A stretch of 64,000 nt of DNA. It comes from DASWLF01 sp963768765. GTDB lineage: Bacteria > Desulfobacterota > Desulfobaccia > Desulfobaccales > 0-14-0-80-60-11. Shown one piece after another: positions 54,581-63,319 of this stretch. Each line of letters begins with the position of its first letter. The first letter of the stretch is position 1. The stretch spans positions 434,001 to 498,000 of the forward strand of contig CAVYJK010000021.1 of the NCBI GenBank assembly GCA_963768765.1, given 5' to 3'. A model generated the notes under the pieces. The model was given only the letters and a program-made list of their open reading frames with translations, was not told where the DNA came from and ran no database searches. The translations under genes were made by a program, and so were the position numbers.

Positions 54581-55753
54581 ATGGCCGCCACCGTTGCCAG
54601 GCGTCTCGGTTTCGTGGAGCGTTTCCTGACCCTGTGGATCTTCTTGACCATGGCTGCGGGCGTTTTCCTCGGTTATTTCCTGCCTGGCTTTACCAAGTTT
54701 TTGACGTACTTCCAGGTGGGCACTACCTCCATTCCCATCGCCATCGGCCTGATTTTGATGATGTATCCGCCCCTGGCCAAGGTGCGGTACGAAGAACTGC
54801 CCCAGGTATTCAAAAATTTCAAGGTTCTCACCTTATCTTTGATCCAGAACTGGGTGATCGGCCCCATCCTCATGTTCCTGTTGGCCATCGCTTTTCTCCG
54901 GGGCTACCCGGAATACATGGTGGGCCTGATTATTATCGGCTTAGCCCGCTGCATCGCCATGGTCATCGTCTGGAACGACCTGGCCCAGGGGGATACGGAA
55001 TACTGCGCCGGCCTGGTGGCCTTCAACTCCATCTTCCAGATGCTCTTTTTCTCCATCTACGCTTATATCTTTGTGACTCTCTTACCCACCTGGCTGGGGA
55101 TCGCCTCCGGGTTGGAAGTCAAGGTCACCATCCTGGAGGTGGCGCAGAGTGTCTTGATCTACCTGGGCATCCCCTTCTTCGGGGGCATGTTAACCCGGTT
55201 CTTATTAGTCAAGCGTCAGGGGAGGCAATGGTATGAAGAAAAATTCATGCCCAAAATCAGCCCCATCACTCTCATTGCCCTCTTGTTCACCATCATCGTG
55301 ATGTTTTCCCTCAAAGGGGAGTATATCGTGGAACTCCCCCTGGATGTGGTGCGGATCGCCATCCCGCTGGTGATCTACTTCCTGCTGATGTTCTTCATCA
55401 CCTTCTACATGTCGGCCAAAGTGGGGGCGGATTACCGCATCTCCGCCACGCTGTCCTTCACCGCGGCCAGCAATAATTTCGAACTGGCCATTGCGGTGGC
55501 GGTGGCGGTCTTCGGCATCAAATCCGGCCAGGCCTTCGCCGCGGTGATCGGCCCCCTGGTGGAAGTCCCGGTGCTTATAAGCCTGGTCAACGTGGCCTTG
55601 CGGTTCAGACAGAAATATTTCACTCCGCCGGTTTGCGCCGGCTGCGGCCTGGAGGCCGGCCGCGCCATCCTTTTAAAGGGGCGGCGCGGCGATCAAGACG
55701 TGTACCTCTGTCCCGACTGCGCCCATGCCAATACTCCCCCTCGGGCGGATTAA
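54581..55753 (+). CDS. acr3: Acr3-type arsenite efflux permease with C-terminal double CxxC tail
   Basis: 390 residues. Ten membrane helices; hallmark segments GLARCIAMVIVWNDLAQGD (with the essential Cys) and SFTAASNNFELAIAVAVAVFG. Exports arsenite using proton motive force. The last 45 residues form an unusual cytoplasmic tail with CAGCG and CPDCAH, a likely zinc or arsenite site. TAGGAG ribosome site. Follows two arsR genes and an operator-like site. Confidence 0.95.
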   Translation: MAATVARRLGFVERFLTLWIFLTMAAGVFLGYFLPGFTKFLTYFQVGTTSIPIAIGLILMMYPPLAKVRYEELPQVFKNFKVLTLSLIQNWVIGPILMFLLAIAFLRGYPEYMVGLIIIGLARCIAMVIVWNDLAQGDTEYCAGLVAFNSIFQMLFFSIYAYIFVTLLPTWLGIASGLEVKVTILEVAQSVLIYLGIPFFGGMLTRFLLVKRQGRQWYEEKFMPKISPITLIALLFTIIVMFSLKGEYIVELPLDVVRIAIPLVIYFLLMFFITFYMSAKVGADYRISATLSFTAASNNFELAIAVAVAVFGIKSGQAFAAVIGPLVEVPVLISLVNVALRFRQKYFTPPVCAGCGLEAGRAILLKGRRGDQDVYLCPDCAHANTPPRAD

Positions 55754-55819
55754 TCCCTCGGGAGCAGATATATGGTGCGCCTAGGGCACCCTACATGTCG
55801 ATCCCAAGCAATGCCAGTA

Positions 55820-55862
55820 GCCGCAGGCTTCAGCCTGCGCCGGCACAGGCTGAAAGCCTGGG
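55820..55862 (+). repeat. Imperfect palindromic REP-like repeat
   Basis: CAGGCTTCAGCCTG (55824-55837) and CAGGCTGAAAGCCTG (55846-55860) can each fold, or pair with one another. Placed between acr3 and the Usp gene. Confidence 0.7.
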
Positions 55863-55910
55863 CCACCAAAGAACATTTTGGAGCAAGAGGTCTCGTAGAA
55901 TAAGCGAGGT

Positions 55911-56792
55911 ATGTCCATGTTCAAGACCATCGTGCTGGCCACCGACCTCTCCCCCGCCTGGGACGAGATAGTCGCCTGCGCCGGGGAGTTCAAGGCCCTG
56001 GGCGCCTCCGAAATCATCCTGACCCACGTGATTACCGTTAAGTTCATGTCGGGAATGGAAGGGTTGTTAGAGGCCGAGACTAGGCCCAAACTGGAGGCGC
56101 AGAAGCAGCAGCTCATAGGCCAGGGGTTCAAAGCAAGCGTCGAGATGCCTGTGGGCCTGCCCGCTCATTCCCTCAATGACGTGGCGCGCTGCTGCGGGGC
56201 GGACCTCATCGTGGTGGGCTCCCACGGCAAATCCCTGTGGCGGGAGGCCGTGCTGGGCTGCGTCACCTGCGCGGTGCTGCACCACACCCAGCATCCCACG
56301 CTGCTGCTCAATGTGCGGCTGAAAGAGGGGATGGCGGCGGGATCCTGTCGTCTCCAGGCCACCAACCTGCTCCGCCATGTCTTGTTCCCCACGGATTTCT
56401 CCGAAATTGCGGCGCGGGCCGGCGACTACGTGGAACGCCTGGCCCCCAGGGGCGTGGCCCAGGTCACGGTGCTGAGCGCCCTGGACGTGCCGGGACACGA
56501 AGCGTATCCGCCGGGCTACCAGGAGATAGCCGAGGGGGCGGCCCGGCAATTATTGGAAAAATGGCAGCAACGCCTCCTGAAAGCCGGGATTCCCGCAGTT
56601 CACGACCACTTTGACCCGGGGCATCCCCTTCCGGCCATTCTCCAGGTCCTGGAATCTCAAGATATTTCCTTAATCGTCATGGGCACCCAGGGGAAGGGTT
56701 TTATCAAGGAGATTTTCCTGGGCAGTGTGGCCCATAATGTTTCCCGGCTGGCGCCGTGCCCGGTGCTGTTAATCCCGCCGGCGTCCCGGTAA
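55911..56792 (+). CDS. Tandem universal stress protein
   Basis: 293 residues with two Usp domains (about 3-140 and 155-292). ATP-binding-type motifs VGSHGKSLWREAVLG and MGTQGKGFIKEIFLGS (G-2x-G-9x-G-S/T). Usp proteins help survival under stress; a link to arsenic is positional only. Start ATG at 55911 or 55917. Confidence 0.85.
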   Translation: MSMFKTIVLATDLSPAWDEIVACAGEFKALGASEIILTHVITVKFMSGMEGLLEAETRPKLEAQKQQLIGQGFKASVEMPVGLPAHSLNDVARCCGADLIVVGSHGKSLWREAVLGCVTCAVLHHTQHPTLLLNVRLKEGMAAGSCRLQATNLLRHVLFPTDFSEIAARAGDYVERLAPRGVAQVTVLSALDVPGHEAYPPGYQEIAEGAARQLLEKWQQRLLKAGIPAVHDHFDPGHPLPAILQVLESQDISLIVMGTQGKGFIKEIFLGSVAHNVSRLAPCPVLLIPPASR

Positions 56793-56941
56793 GTCCGGCG
56801 GCATGGTGGAGAAGAATTTCTTGCTTCCAGGCGAAAAAAGTTCATCAAGCCGCGCCGAATTTTCCTCCTGGCGTGGTTTAATATGTATAATTCCGAATAC
56901 CCGGTTACACGGGAATAATCACTGAACAAGGAAGGGTACAT

Positions 56942-57325
56942 ATGAGATCGTGGCGTCACCAGGTTCTGCGGTTTGTCTGTCTGATGGGATTTCTGGCCCT
57001 CTGGCCTGCCGGGCCGACCCAGGCTCAGGGTTCGGCTCCCCCCCAAAGCCGGCCTGCGCTGTATGAATTCGGCGCCAAATACTGCATCCCCTGTAAAGAG
57101 ATGCAACGGGTCATGGCGGATTTGAAACCCCAGTATGGCGGCCAGGTGGAATTGCGCATGGTGTATGCGGATGAAGAAAGGCCCCTGTTTGAACAATACC
57201 ATATTATGCTGATCCCCACCCAGGTGTTCCTTAATGCCGAAGGCAAAGAGGTGGACCGGCATATCGGGGCTTTACCAAAAGAAGAGGTCGTCAAGAAGCT
57301 CAAGGAATTGCAATTCATCCGCTAG
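56942..57325 (+). CDS. Exported thioredoxin-like protein (CIPC)
   Basis: 127 residues. Signal peptide (residues 1-30), then a thioredoxin fold with active site KYCIPCKEM and cis-Pro in LIPTQVFL. Probably periplasmic and reduced through the CcdA protein encoded next. AGGAAGG ribosome site. A CCGGTTACACGGG element upstream (56896-56920) resembles the ars operator-like sites only loosely. Confidence 0.85.
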   Translation: MRSWRHQVLRFVCLMGFLALWPAGPTQAQGSAPPQSRPALYEFGAKYCIPCKEMQRVMADLKPQYGGQVELRMVYADEERPLFEQYHIMLIPTQVFLNAEGKEVDRHIGALPKEEVVKKLKELQFIR

Positions 57326-57345
57326 AACCAATCGGGAGGTAATTC

Positions 57346-58041
57346 ATGGGATGGAGTGAATCTTTGGGACAGGTCATGCAGACCCGCCCCATCTTGGGGT
57401 ACGGCGCCTCGTATCTGGGCGGGGTGGTGGCCACCGCCAGCCCGTGCATCCTGGCCAGCATTCCCCTGGTCATCGGCTTTGTGGGCGGCTATGCCCAGGG
57501 CAGCAAGAAGCAGGCCTTCTTCTATTCCCTCACCTTTGTGGTGGGGCTGGCCCTGGTCATGTCGGCCCTGGGCGCGGCCGCGGCCCTCATGGGCACCATG
57601 TTCGGCCAGGTGGGGACCTACTGGTATTTTGTGGTGGCCGTCATCCTCATGCTCATGGGCCTGCAGTTGTCCGGACTCATCAACCTGAAGCTGGGCGGTA
57701 ATGCGCAAAGATTTTTACCCAAGCGCACCGGCTTGATAGGCGCCTTGATCCTGGGCATGCTGTTCGGTCTGGTGCTCTCTCCCTGCGCCTCCCCGGTGCT
57801 GGCGGTGATCCTCACTTTGGCCGCGGTCAAAGGTGAGGTGGCCTACGGCAGCTCGCTGCTCTTCGCTTACGCCCTGGGCCAGGGGACCCTGGTCATCCTG
57901 GCCGGCACCTTCACCGGGGTGATCGAGAGCTTCCTGCAGTCCAAAGGGGCCAAAGTGGGCACCGTGGTGCAACAAGGGGCCGGTTTCCTGATCTTCTTTG
58001 TGGGGGCCTATATTTTCTTTCAAGGGGTTCGTTCCTGGTAA
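57346..58041 (+). CDS. CcdA/DsbD-type thiol-electron carrier
   Basis: 231 residues, six membrane helices. The two conserved cysteines lie in ATASPCILASIPLV and LSPCASPVLAVIL. Moves reducing power from cytoplasmic thioredoxin to periplasmic thioredoxin-like proteins such as the one just upstream. AGGAGG-like ribosome site (GGGAGG). Confidence 0.9.
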   Translation: MGWSESLGQVMQTRPILGYGASYLGGVVATASPCILASIPLVIGFVGGYAQGSKKQAFFYSLTFVVGLALVMSALGAAAALMGTMFGQVGTYWYFVVAVILMLMGLQLSGLINLKLGGNAQRFLPKRTGLIGALILGMLFGLVLSPCASPVLAVILTLAAVKGEVAYGSSLLFAYALGQGTLVILAGTFTGVIESFLQSKGAKVGTVVQQGAGFLIFFVGAYIFFQGVRSW

Positions 58042-58090
58042 TTTCTGGTGTTTAAGCAGGTAAATTATTTTCCCTCCAAGGATGCTAACG

Positions 58091-59226
58091 ATGAATAACC
58101 AAGAACCACAGGAACCGGCGGTTATGGTGGAAATCGCCGCAGAAGCAACTTTGCAACCCGGCAGTCTCATGGGCAGGATGAAAGCCGCAATGACTGATAT
58201 ATCCGCCCGGCAAATCCTGAAACTCGCCCTACTGGGCCTGGCGCTGATTGCCTGGTTTCCCATCTACCATAGATTGGACGCCTTCTCCAAGTGGATAAGC
58301 CTATGACGTGTTCCATATCGCCCACGGCGCCCACCTGGGGGAAGCCGTCTCCTTCTTCTTCCTGGATATCCCCAAGGTGTTCATGCTCCTCTTGCTGGTG
58401 GTCTTCGGCGTGGGCGTGCTGCGCTCTTTTTTTACTCCCGAACGGACCAGGGGGATTTTGGCGGGAAAGCGGGAGTATCATCGGAGATGTGCTGGCGGCG
58501 CTCTTAGGGGTGGTAACGCCCTTTTGCTCCTGTTCGGCGGTGCCGCTGTTCATCGGCTTCGTCGAAGCCGGCATTCCCATCGGCGTCACCTTTGCCTTCT
58601 TGATCTCCGCCCCCATGGTGAACGAGATCGCCCTGGTGCTGCTCTTCGGTCTCTTCGGTTGGCGCATCGCCTTGATTTACATGTCCATGGGGTTGCTGAT
58701 CGCCATGCTTACCGGCTTGATTATCGGGCGCTTGAATATGGAGCGCCAGGTGGAAGACTGGGTCTATGAGATTCGCATGGGGCAGACTCCGGCTCACCTC
58801 CAAACGTTAAGCTGGATGGGCCGGATCGATTACGGCCTGCACCAGGTAAAGGAGATTGTGGGGCGGGTCTGGATCTATATCATTTTGGGGATCGGAGCGG
58901 GGGCCGCGATCCACGGCTATGTTCCCGAAGGCTTTTTGGCGGCCCTCATGGGCAAACAAGCCTGGTGGTCGGTGCCGGTGGCGGTCATTCTCGGGGCGCC
59001 GCTCTATTCCAACGCGGCCGGCATCATCCCGGTGGTGCAGGCCTTACTGGAAAAGGGGGCGGCCCTGGGCACCGTGCTGGCCTTTATGATGTCGATTATC
59101 GGCATCTCTTTCCCTGAAACCGTCATCCTCCGCAAGGTCCTGAAACCCAAGCTGATTGCGGTGTTCATCGGCGTGGTCACGGTGGGGATCATCATCGTTG
59201 GCTTCATCTTCAACTTAATTATGTGA
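58091..59226 (+). CDS. YraQ/ArsP-type permease, DUF318 (two frameshifts)
   Basis: About 378 residues joined. Start NNQEPQEPAVM, first helix (LALLGLALIAWFPIY), then after one extra base near 58295 VFHIAHGAHLGEAV, and after another near 58468 the signature TPFCSCSAVPLFIGF. The CSCSxxP motif marks this family, some of which (ArsP) export trivalent organoarsenicals; arsM next door makes methylarsenic. Eight to nine helices. Confidence 0.8.
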
Positions 59227-59255
59227 TTGCCCTGAAATCAAACGACTTGGGCAGA

Positions 59256-60035
59256 ATGGCGTGCGAGGACAAGAGCGTGAATGAACACGAACTGAAGAAG
59301 GTCATCAAGGACCGTTACGGCAAGATCGCCCGGGGAGAGGAAACTTTCTGCTGCCCCACCTGTGGGCCGACTACGACTGACCAATGCCTGGCCGTGGGTT
59401 ATACCCAAGAGGACCTCAGCCTGGTCCCTGAACTGGCGATCTTGGGGGTGGGGTGCGGCAACCCCACCGCCCTGGCCGATCTCAAAGAAGGTGAGACCGT
59501 GGTGGATCTGGGGTCTGGGGCGGGCATCGATGTTTTTCTGGCTGCCAATCGGGTCGGAGCGCCCGGCCGGGTCATCGGGGTGGACATGACGGAAGACATG
59601 GTAGCCAGGGGGCGACAACTGGCCCGGGAACACGGCTTCGGCAACGTGGAGTTCCGCCTGGGGGAGATCGAACATCTGCCCCTGGATCCTGATTCAGTGG
59701 ACGTCATCATCAGCAACTGCGTCATCAACCTCACCGCCGACAAACTGACGAGTTACCGGGAAATCTTTCGGGTCCTCAAGCCTGGCGGCCGGATCCTGAT
59801 CTCCGACCTGGTGACCTTGGGAGATTTGCCGGAGGATGTGCGGCAGAATACCTCGGCCTGGACCGACTGCATCGCCGGGGCCATGGAAAAGGAGGCGTAC
59901 CTGGGGACCATCCGCCTGGCCGGCTTTCAAGAGGTGACCGTAGTATCCGAATCCCTCTACGAGGCCACGGAGATGGACCCGCGACTTCAGGGAAAAATTA
60001 TGAGCCTGAAAGTGCGCGCTTTTAAGCAGCGGTGA
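59256..60035 (+). CDS. arsM: ArsM, arsenite S-adenosylmethionine methyltransferase
   Basis: 259 residues from the ATG at 59256. SAM-binding motif VVDLGSGAGIDVFLAA; ArsM cysteines in CCPTCG, SNCVINL and WTDCIAGA; GVGCGNPTALADL is diagnostic. Methylates As(III) to mono- and dimethylarsenicals. The start region overlaps the permease end; an upstream GTG at 59223 gives a longer form. The permease beside it may export the product. Confidence 0.9.
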   Translation: MACEDKSVNEHELKKVIKDRYGKIARGEETFCCPTCGPTTTDQCLAVGYTQEDLSLVPELAILGVGCGNPTALADLKEGETVVDLGSGAGIDVFLAANRVGAPGRVIGVDMTEDMVARGRQLAREHGFGNVEFRLGEIEHLPLDPDSVDVIISNCVINLTADKLTSYREIFRVLKPGGRILISDLVTLGDLPEDVRQNTSAWTDCIAGAMEKEAYLGTIRLAGFQEVTVVSESLYEATEMDPRLQGKIMSLKVRAFKQR

Positions 60036-60142
60036 AGATTGTGGAGATCATCCATAACTTCGCTTTTTCGGCGGTTGATGTGAAGCGCTGAGAAATGATA
60101 GGTGGAGATGACTTGCTCAAAAACTTAACCGGGGGAGGAGAA

Positions 60143-60523
60143 ATGGCGAAAGGCAAAATCGGCGTCATAGTTATGGCGGTACTGGCGATCTTGGGTGCGG
60201 CTGTCCTGACTCATGCCGGACCGACCCAGGTGAGCCAGGTGGTTTATATAACCATGAGTAAAGCCTGCGGCTGCAGCGCCCAGCGCATGAAAGCCGCGGA
60301 CGCGGTGGTAGGCCAGGTCTTTACCGGGCCCCGGCAGGCTTTGGTGAAACGCATTGATTATTCCACCGACCGGCAAGCAGCGGTGCCCTATATCGGGCAG
60401 TTTCGTTTGATCCAGCTCCCGGCGCTCCTGTTCCTGGACTCCCAGGGCAACCTTTTGTGGAGCGCCGTAGGAGACGTGGAAGCAAAGCAGGTAGCCCAAA
60501 AGCTGGATCAACTCGGTGGTTGA
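60143..60523 (+). CDS. Exported thioredoxin-fold protein with CGC motif
   Basis: 126 residues. Signal peptide (IGVIVMAVLAILGAAVLTHA), then a short thioredoxin-like fold with ACGCSAQRM in place of CxxC and LPALLFLDSQGN with the cis-Pro. GGAGGAG ribosome site decides the start at 60143. Probably a periplasmic redox partner in the arsenic/thiol set. Confidence 0.7.
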   Translation: MAKGKIGVIVMAVLAILGAAVLTHAGPTQVSQVVYITMSKACGCSAQRMKAADAVVGQVFTGPRQALVKRIDYSTDRQAAVPYIGQFRLIQLPALLFLDSQGNLLWSAVGDVEAKQVAQKLDQLGG

Positions 60524-60549
60524 GCCACCTTGGAAGGAGGAGAAACATT

Positions 60550-60783
60550 ATGAAGAAATTGCAGATCTTGGGGCCGGGCTGCCCCAAATGCGTGGAGTTG
60601 GCCAAGCGCACGGAAGAGGCGGCCAAAGCCTTGGGCGGCGACTACGAGGTGGAAAAGGTTTCCGAATTGAGCAAGATCATGGCCTTCGGCATCTTCACTA
60701 CCCCGGCCCTGGTGGTGGACGGCGAAGTCAAGGTGGTGGGCCAGGTGCCCAGTGTGGAGGAAATCAAAAAAGTTATCAGCTAA
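60550..60783 (+). CDS. Small thioredoxin-like protein (redox-active disulfide type, GPGCPKC)
   Basis: 77 residues, cytoplasmic. Active site LGPGCPKCVEL, cis-Pro in TTPALVVDG. This family is commonly found in ars and permease operons of anaerobes, where it may reduce ArsC. GGAGGAG ribosome site. Intact. Confidence 0.85.
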   Translation: MKKLQILGPGCPKCVELAKRTEEAAKALGGDYEVEKVSELSKIMAFGIFTTPALVVDGEVKVVGQVPSVEEIKKVIS

Positions 60784-60832
60784 TGGTGAGGATCCGGTCC
60801 GGGAAACCGGTGCCGGACAAAGGTGGCCATCT

Positions 60833-61264
60833 ATGCTGAAAGTCTTATTTCTCTGCACGGAAAACGCCTGCCGCAGCCAGATGGCGGAAGGCCTGGTAAA
60901 TCACGACCTGGCTGGCCAGGTACAAGCATTTTCCGCCGGGGTGCGGCCCAGCCGGGTGAACCCCAGGGCCGTTCAGGTCATGAGTGAGCTGGGCATCGAC
61001 ATCAGGCACCATTATGCCAAGTCGGTGGGCGACCTGGCCGGGGAACGGTTTGACCTGGTGATCACGGTATGCGATCAGGCCCAGGAACAGTGCCCCATCT
61101 TTCCCGGAGAAACCGAGGTCATGCACGCAGGCTTCCCGGACCCGGCCCGGGCCACGGGCACGGAAGAGGAGATCATGGCCGCGTTCCGCCAGGTACGGGA
61201 CGCCCTGCGGGCTGAATTGGTCCCGCTTCTGCGAGAAAAGGCGCGGGTGCGACACGCACACTAA
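60833..61264 (+). CDS. arsC: ArsC, thioredoxin-coupled arsenate reductase
   Basis: 143 residues. Low-molecular-weight phosphatase fold: P-loop CTENACRSQ with nucleophile Cys8, the resolving pair in VCDQAQEQCP, and FPDPA. Reduces As(V) to As(III) for export by Acr3 or methylation by ArsM; electrons come from thioredoxin, and a small thioredoxin lies just upstream. Start at ATG 60833; longer frames upstream are not needed. Confidence 0.92.
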   Translation: MLKVLFLCTENACRSQMAEGLVNHDLAGQVQAFSAGVRPSRVNPRAVQVMSELGIDIRHHYAKSVGDLAGERFDLVITVCDQAQEQCPIFPGETEVMHAGFPDPARATGTEEEIMAAFRQVRDALRAELVPLLREKARVRHAH

Positions 61265-61366
61265 ATCCGGGCTGCTTCTTCGCAGCCATGTGGACTTATG
61301 GCAGAGCCTGGTTAGATCGCCTCAAGGAGTTTATTGAGCGTCTCGGCAGGTTCAGGAGGCATCGCC

Positions 61367-61921
61367 ATGTTACTGGACCAGATTAACAACTATGAAATCT
61401 TTCGGCCCAAGTGCGACTCCACCAAGGAGGTTCTGCACAGCATCGCCACCTTTGAGGCGGACATTTCCCCTGCTTTTCCTTATCTCAATGCGGAATTGGG
61501 CGGCTGGGATTATGATCAGCAAAACCAGGTCCTCCTGCTCAAGCTTTCGGCGGGCAAGTGGATCACCCTGCAGCGGCAGGAGATCGCCATCCGGGGCGCC
61601 CGGGACATGGAAGAGTCCCACGCCTTGTTGGCATGGATCAAAGGTCAGATAAACGACATTTACCAGCGCCGGGACCAAATCACGCCACGTTACACCGGCC
61701 AGGCGGGTTTGAAAGTGATGGAAATCCTGAGGCTCCTCCCCATGACCAACTGCAAGGCCTGCGGCTATCCCACCTGCATGGCTTATGCAGCCGCTTTGCG
61801 GGAAGGCGAGATTAGCCTGCAGGACTGTCCACCCCTCTGGGAAGACAAATACCGGGAGAAGCGGGAAAAGCTTCAGGCCTATCTGGAGAGCTTCGGGTGG
61901 CGCGCCTTAGACGCAGATTGA
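61367..61921 (+). CDS. Fe-S cluster domain protein (PF04060-like)
   Basis: 184 residues from ATG 61367. The N-terminal 120 residues have no known family. The C-terminal part TNCKACGYPTCMAYA with a later Cys (QDCPPLW) is the four-Cys [4Fe-4S] module of RnfB and corrinoid Fe-S proteins. Role in the ars island unknown. Confidence 0.7.
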   Translation: MLLDQINNYEIFRPKCDSTKEVLHSIATFEADISPAFPYLNAELGGWDYDQQNQVLLLKLSAGKWITLQRQEIAIRGARDMEESHALLAWIKGQINDIYQRRDQITPRYTGQAGLKVMEILRLLPMTNCKACGYPTCMAYAAALREGEISLQDCPPLWEDKYREKREKLQAYLESFGWRALDAD

Positions 61922-62320
61922 TGGCAGGAACTTCAAAATTAGCTCGGGCCAAATAGTTGCTAACTGTTATTTTGATAAATTTATCATCCAGCCGAGAACT
62001 CTTCATATCCAGATCATATCGGAACATTCAGGCAGTTATCTAAGGTGCCTATTCAGATCGGCCTACTCGCTTCCTGGGGTAAACTCCGCCATTTGCGGCT
62101 GTCCCTGATGAAAAAAGGAAATCTGGGTTCTGGCAGGACCTAGAGAATCCTGGCCAAGGGCATGGGCCACTTGGAGACCATGAGCCAAGGGCGTGACCCT
62201 CGGGTCTTTTTTATCCTGCAAGCCAAGTGCGCCGCGGTGGCCCAGGCCCTGGGGTCCCCCGGGGGCCTTCGTGTTTGCCCGGCAGACGCCCCTTGACATC
62301 TCCAGGGAAAGTGATTATGA
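61922..62320 (+). other. Intergenic region before the riboswitch
   Basis: About 400 bases. A short frame at 62162-62293 is open but has no ribosome site or recognisable product. Nothing else assigned. Confidence 0.4.
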
Positions 62321-62324
62321 TTGA

Positions 62325-62486
62325 ATTACCTTACAGGTCCCGCGAGGGTAACAGGGAAGACGGTTAGAAGCCGTCGCGGTCCCGCCGCTGTGATTGGGGA
62401 CGAAACCGGCGAGAAGCCACTGGGATAAATATCCTGGGAAGGCGCCGGGATTAGGACGATCCAAGAGCCAGAAGACCTGCCTGTGA
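62325..62486 (+). ncRNA. Cobalamin riboswitch
   Basis: Conserved core blocks in order: ACAGGT (62333), GAGGGTAACAGGGAA, GGTTAGAAGCC, CGCCGCTGTGA, GAAGCCACTGGG (62412), CCTGGGAAGG, and AAGAGCCAGAAGACCTGCCTGT (62463-62484), whose end pairs with the first block. AdoCbl-type class. Expected to switch off downstream expression when B12 is plentiful. Confidence 0.92.
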
Positions 62487-62498
62487 GAAATGGCGGAC

Positions 62499-62531
62499 CC
62501 GGGCTGCGGATTACAGCCCGGCCGCCTTTTT
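62499..62531 (+). terminator. First hairpin after the riboswitch, likely expression platform
   Basis: CCGGGCTG (62499-62506), loop CGGATTA, CAGCCCGG (62514-62521), then CCGCC and five T. Intrinsic-terminator-like. Confidence 0.6.
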
Positions 62532-62554
62532 GAGGACCAAGCAAGACGGGTGCA

Positions 62555-62592
62555 ATCCTCAATTCTCGTATTCCGGGAGTTGAGGATTTTTT
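62555..62592 (+). terminator. Second intrinsic terminator
   Basis: ATCCTCAATTCTC (62555-62567) pairs with GGGAGTTGAGGAT (62575-62587; 13 pairs with two G-T), followed directly by TTTTT. Confidence 0.75.
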
Positions 62593-62954
62593 GTTTGGGG
62601 GAGCCGGTTGGGGGCGGGGTTATCCGGCCCCTGCCCCGGCGCCCCCCCGGCTGCAGACCTTTATCCGCGGGCTTCTTGCCCCTCTCCTTATCCATGGCGC
62701 CCTGGCGACCCTGGTTCCGGGTCTGGTTTTTGGCGAGGCCATTCCCGGGCCAGGGCCGCCAGGATTTTGCTGCCGCCGGCCGCGCCTTGCCCCAACGAAT
62801 ATTTCAGGTCCCTTTCCTCCCGGGTTACAATAATTAGAAAATTGACCAAGCATGAAGGCCAGAGGCACGGGACTGCCCCTGCCGGAGCGGCAAGTTATTT
62901 GGGTAAACCAGGTGGTCGGGTTACAATCCTGCCACCCGTCAAAGGAGGGCAAAA
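62593..62954 (+). other. Riboswitch target region without a clear intact gene
   Basis: One frame from 62591 contains a signal-peptide-like stretch (FIRGLLAPLLIHGALATLVP) and runs to 62833, then nothing recognisable. It might be the start of a B12-related outer-membrane or exported protein now truncated. A GGTGG/CCACC-containing segment precedes the next gene. Confidence 0.35.
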
Positions 62955-63155
62955 ATGCCGGAAATCGAGGTCAAAGGGATGAGTTGCGGCCACTGCGCCG
63001 CCGCGGTGACCAAGGCGCTCAATAGTTTGCCCGGAGTCACCGGGGTTCAGGTGGACCTGGCCGGCGGCCGGGTCACCTATGAGAGCCAGGGCCAGGCCTC
63101 CCGTGATGATGTGGTCCGGGCCATCAAGGCCGCGGGCTACGAGGTGGCGGGCTGA
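62955..63155 (+). CDS. CopZ-like heavy-metal-associated domain protein
   Basis: 66 residues, complete HMA domain: KGMSCGHCAAAVTKAL with the metal-binding CxxC, ending IKAAGYEVAG. Cytosolic carrier for Cu(I) or a similar soft metal. AAAGGAGG ribosome site. No P-type ATPase is visible in the window. Confidence 0.9.
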   Translation: MPEIEVKGMSCGHCAAAVTKALNSLPGVTGVQVDLAGGRVTYESQGQASRDDVVRAIKAAGYEVAG

Positions 63156-63319
63156 GACTTCTGGACAGTGGCCAGGGGACCGGGGCCTTAAGGGGGGGTG
63201 CCCTTCACCGGCCCTGCCTTTAGACGCCCCTGGGCAATAACCCGTGAGCTTGCGATCGGCAGCCCCCCAGCCCAGCTCCAGTTGCAGGGAGGTCTGGGCT
63301 GGGAGGTTGGCAGCCGCTA

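Noticed and set aside
62162..62293. Short frame before the riboswitch
   Set aside because: No ribosome site and no recognisable sequence; it could be chance in GC-rich DNA.
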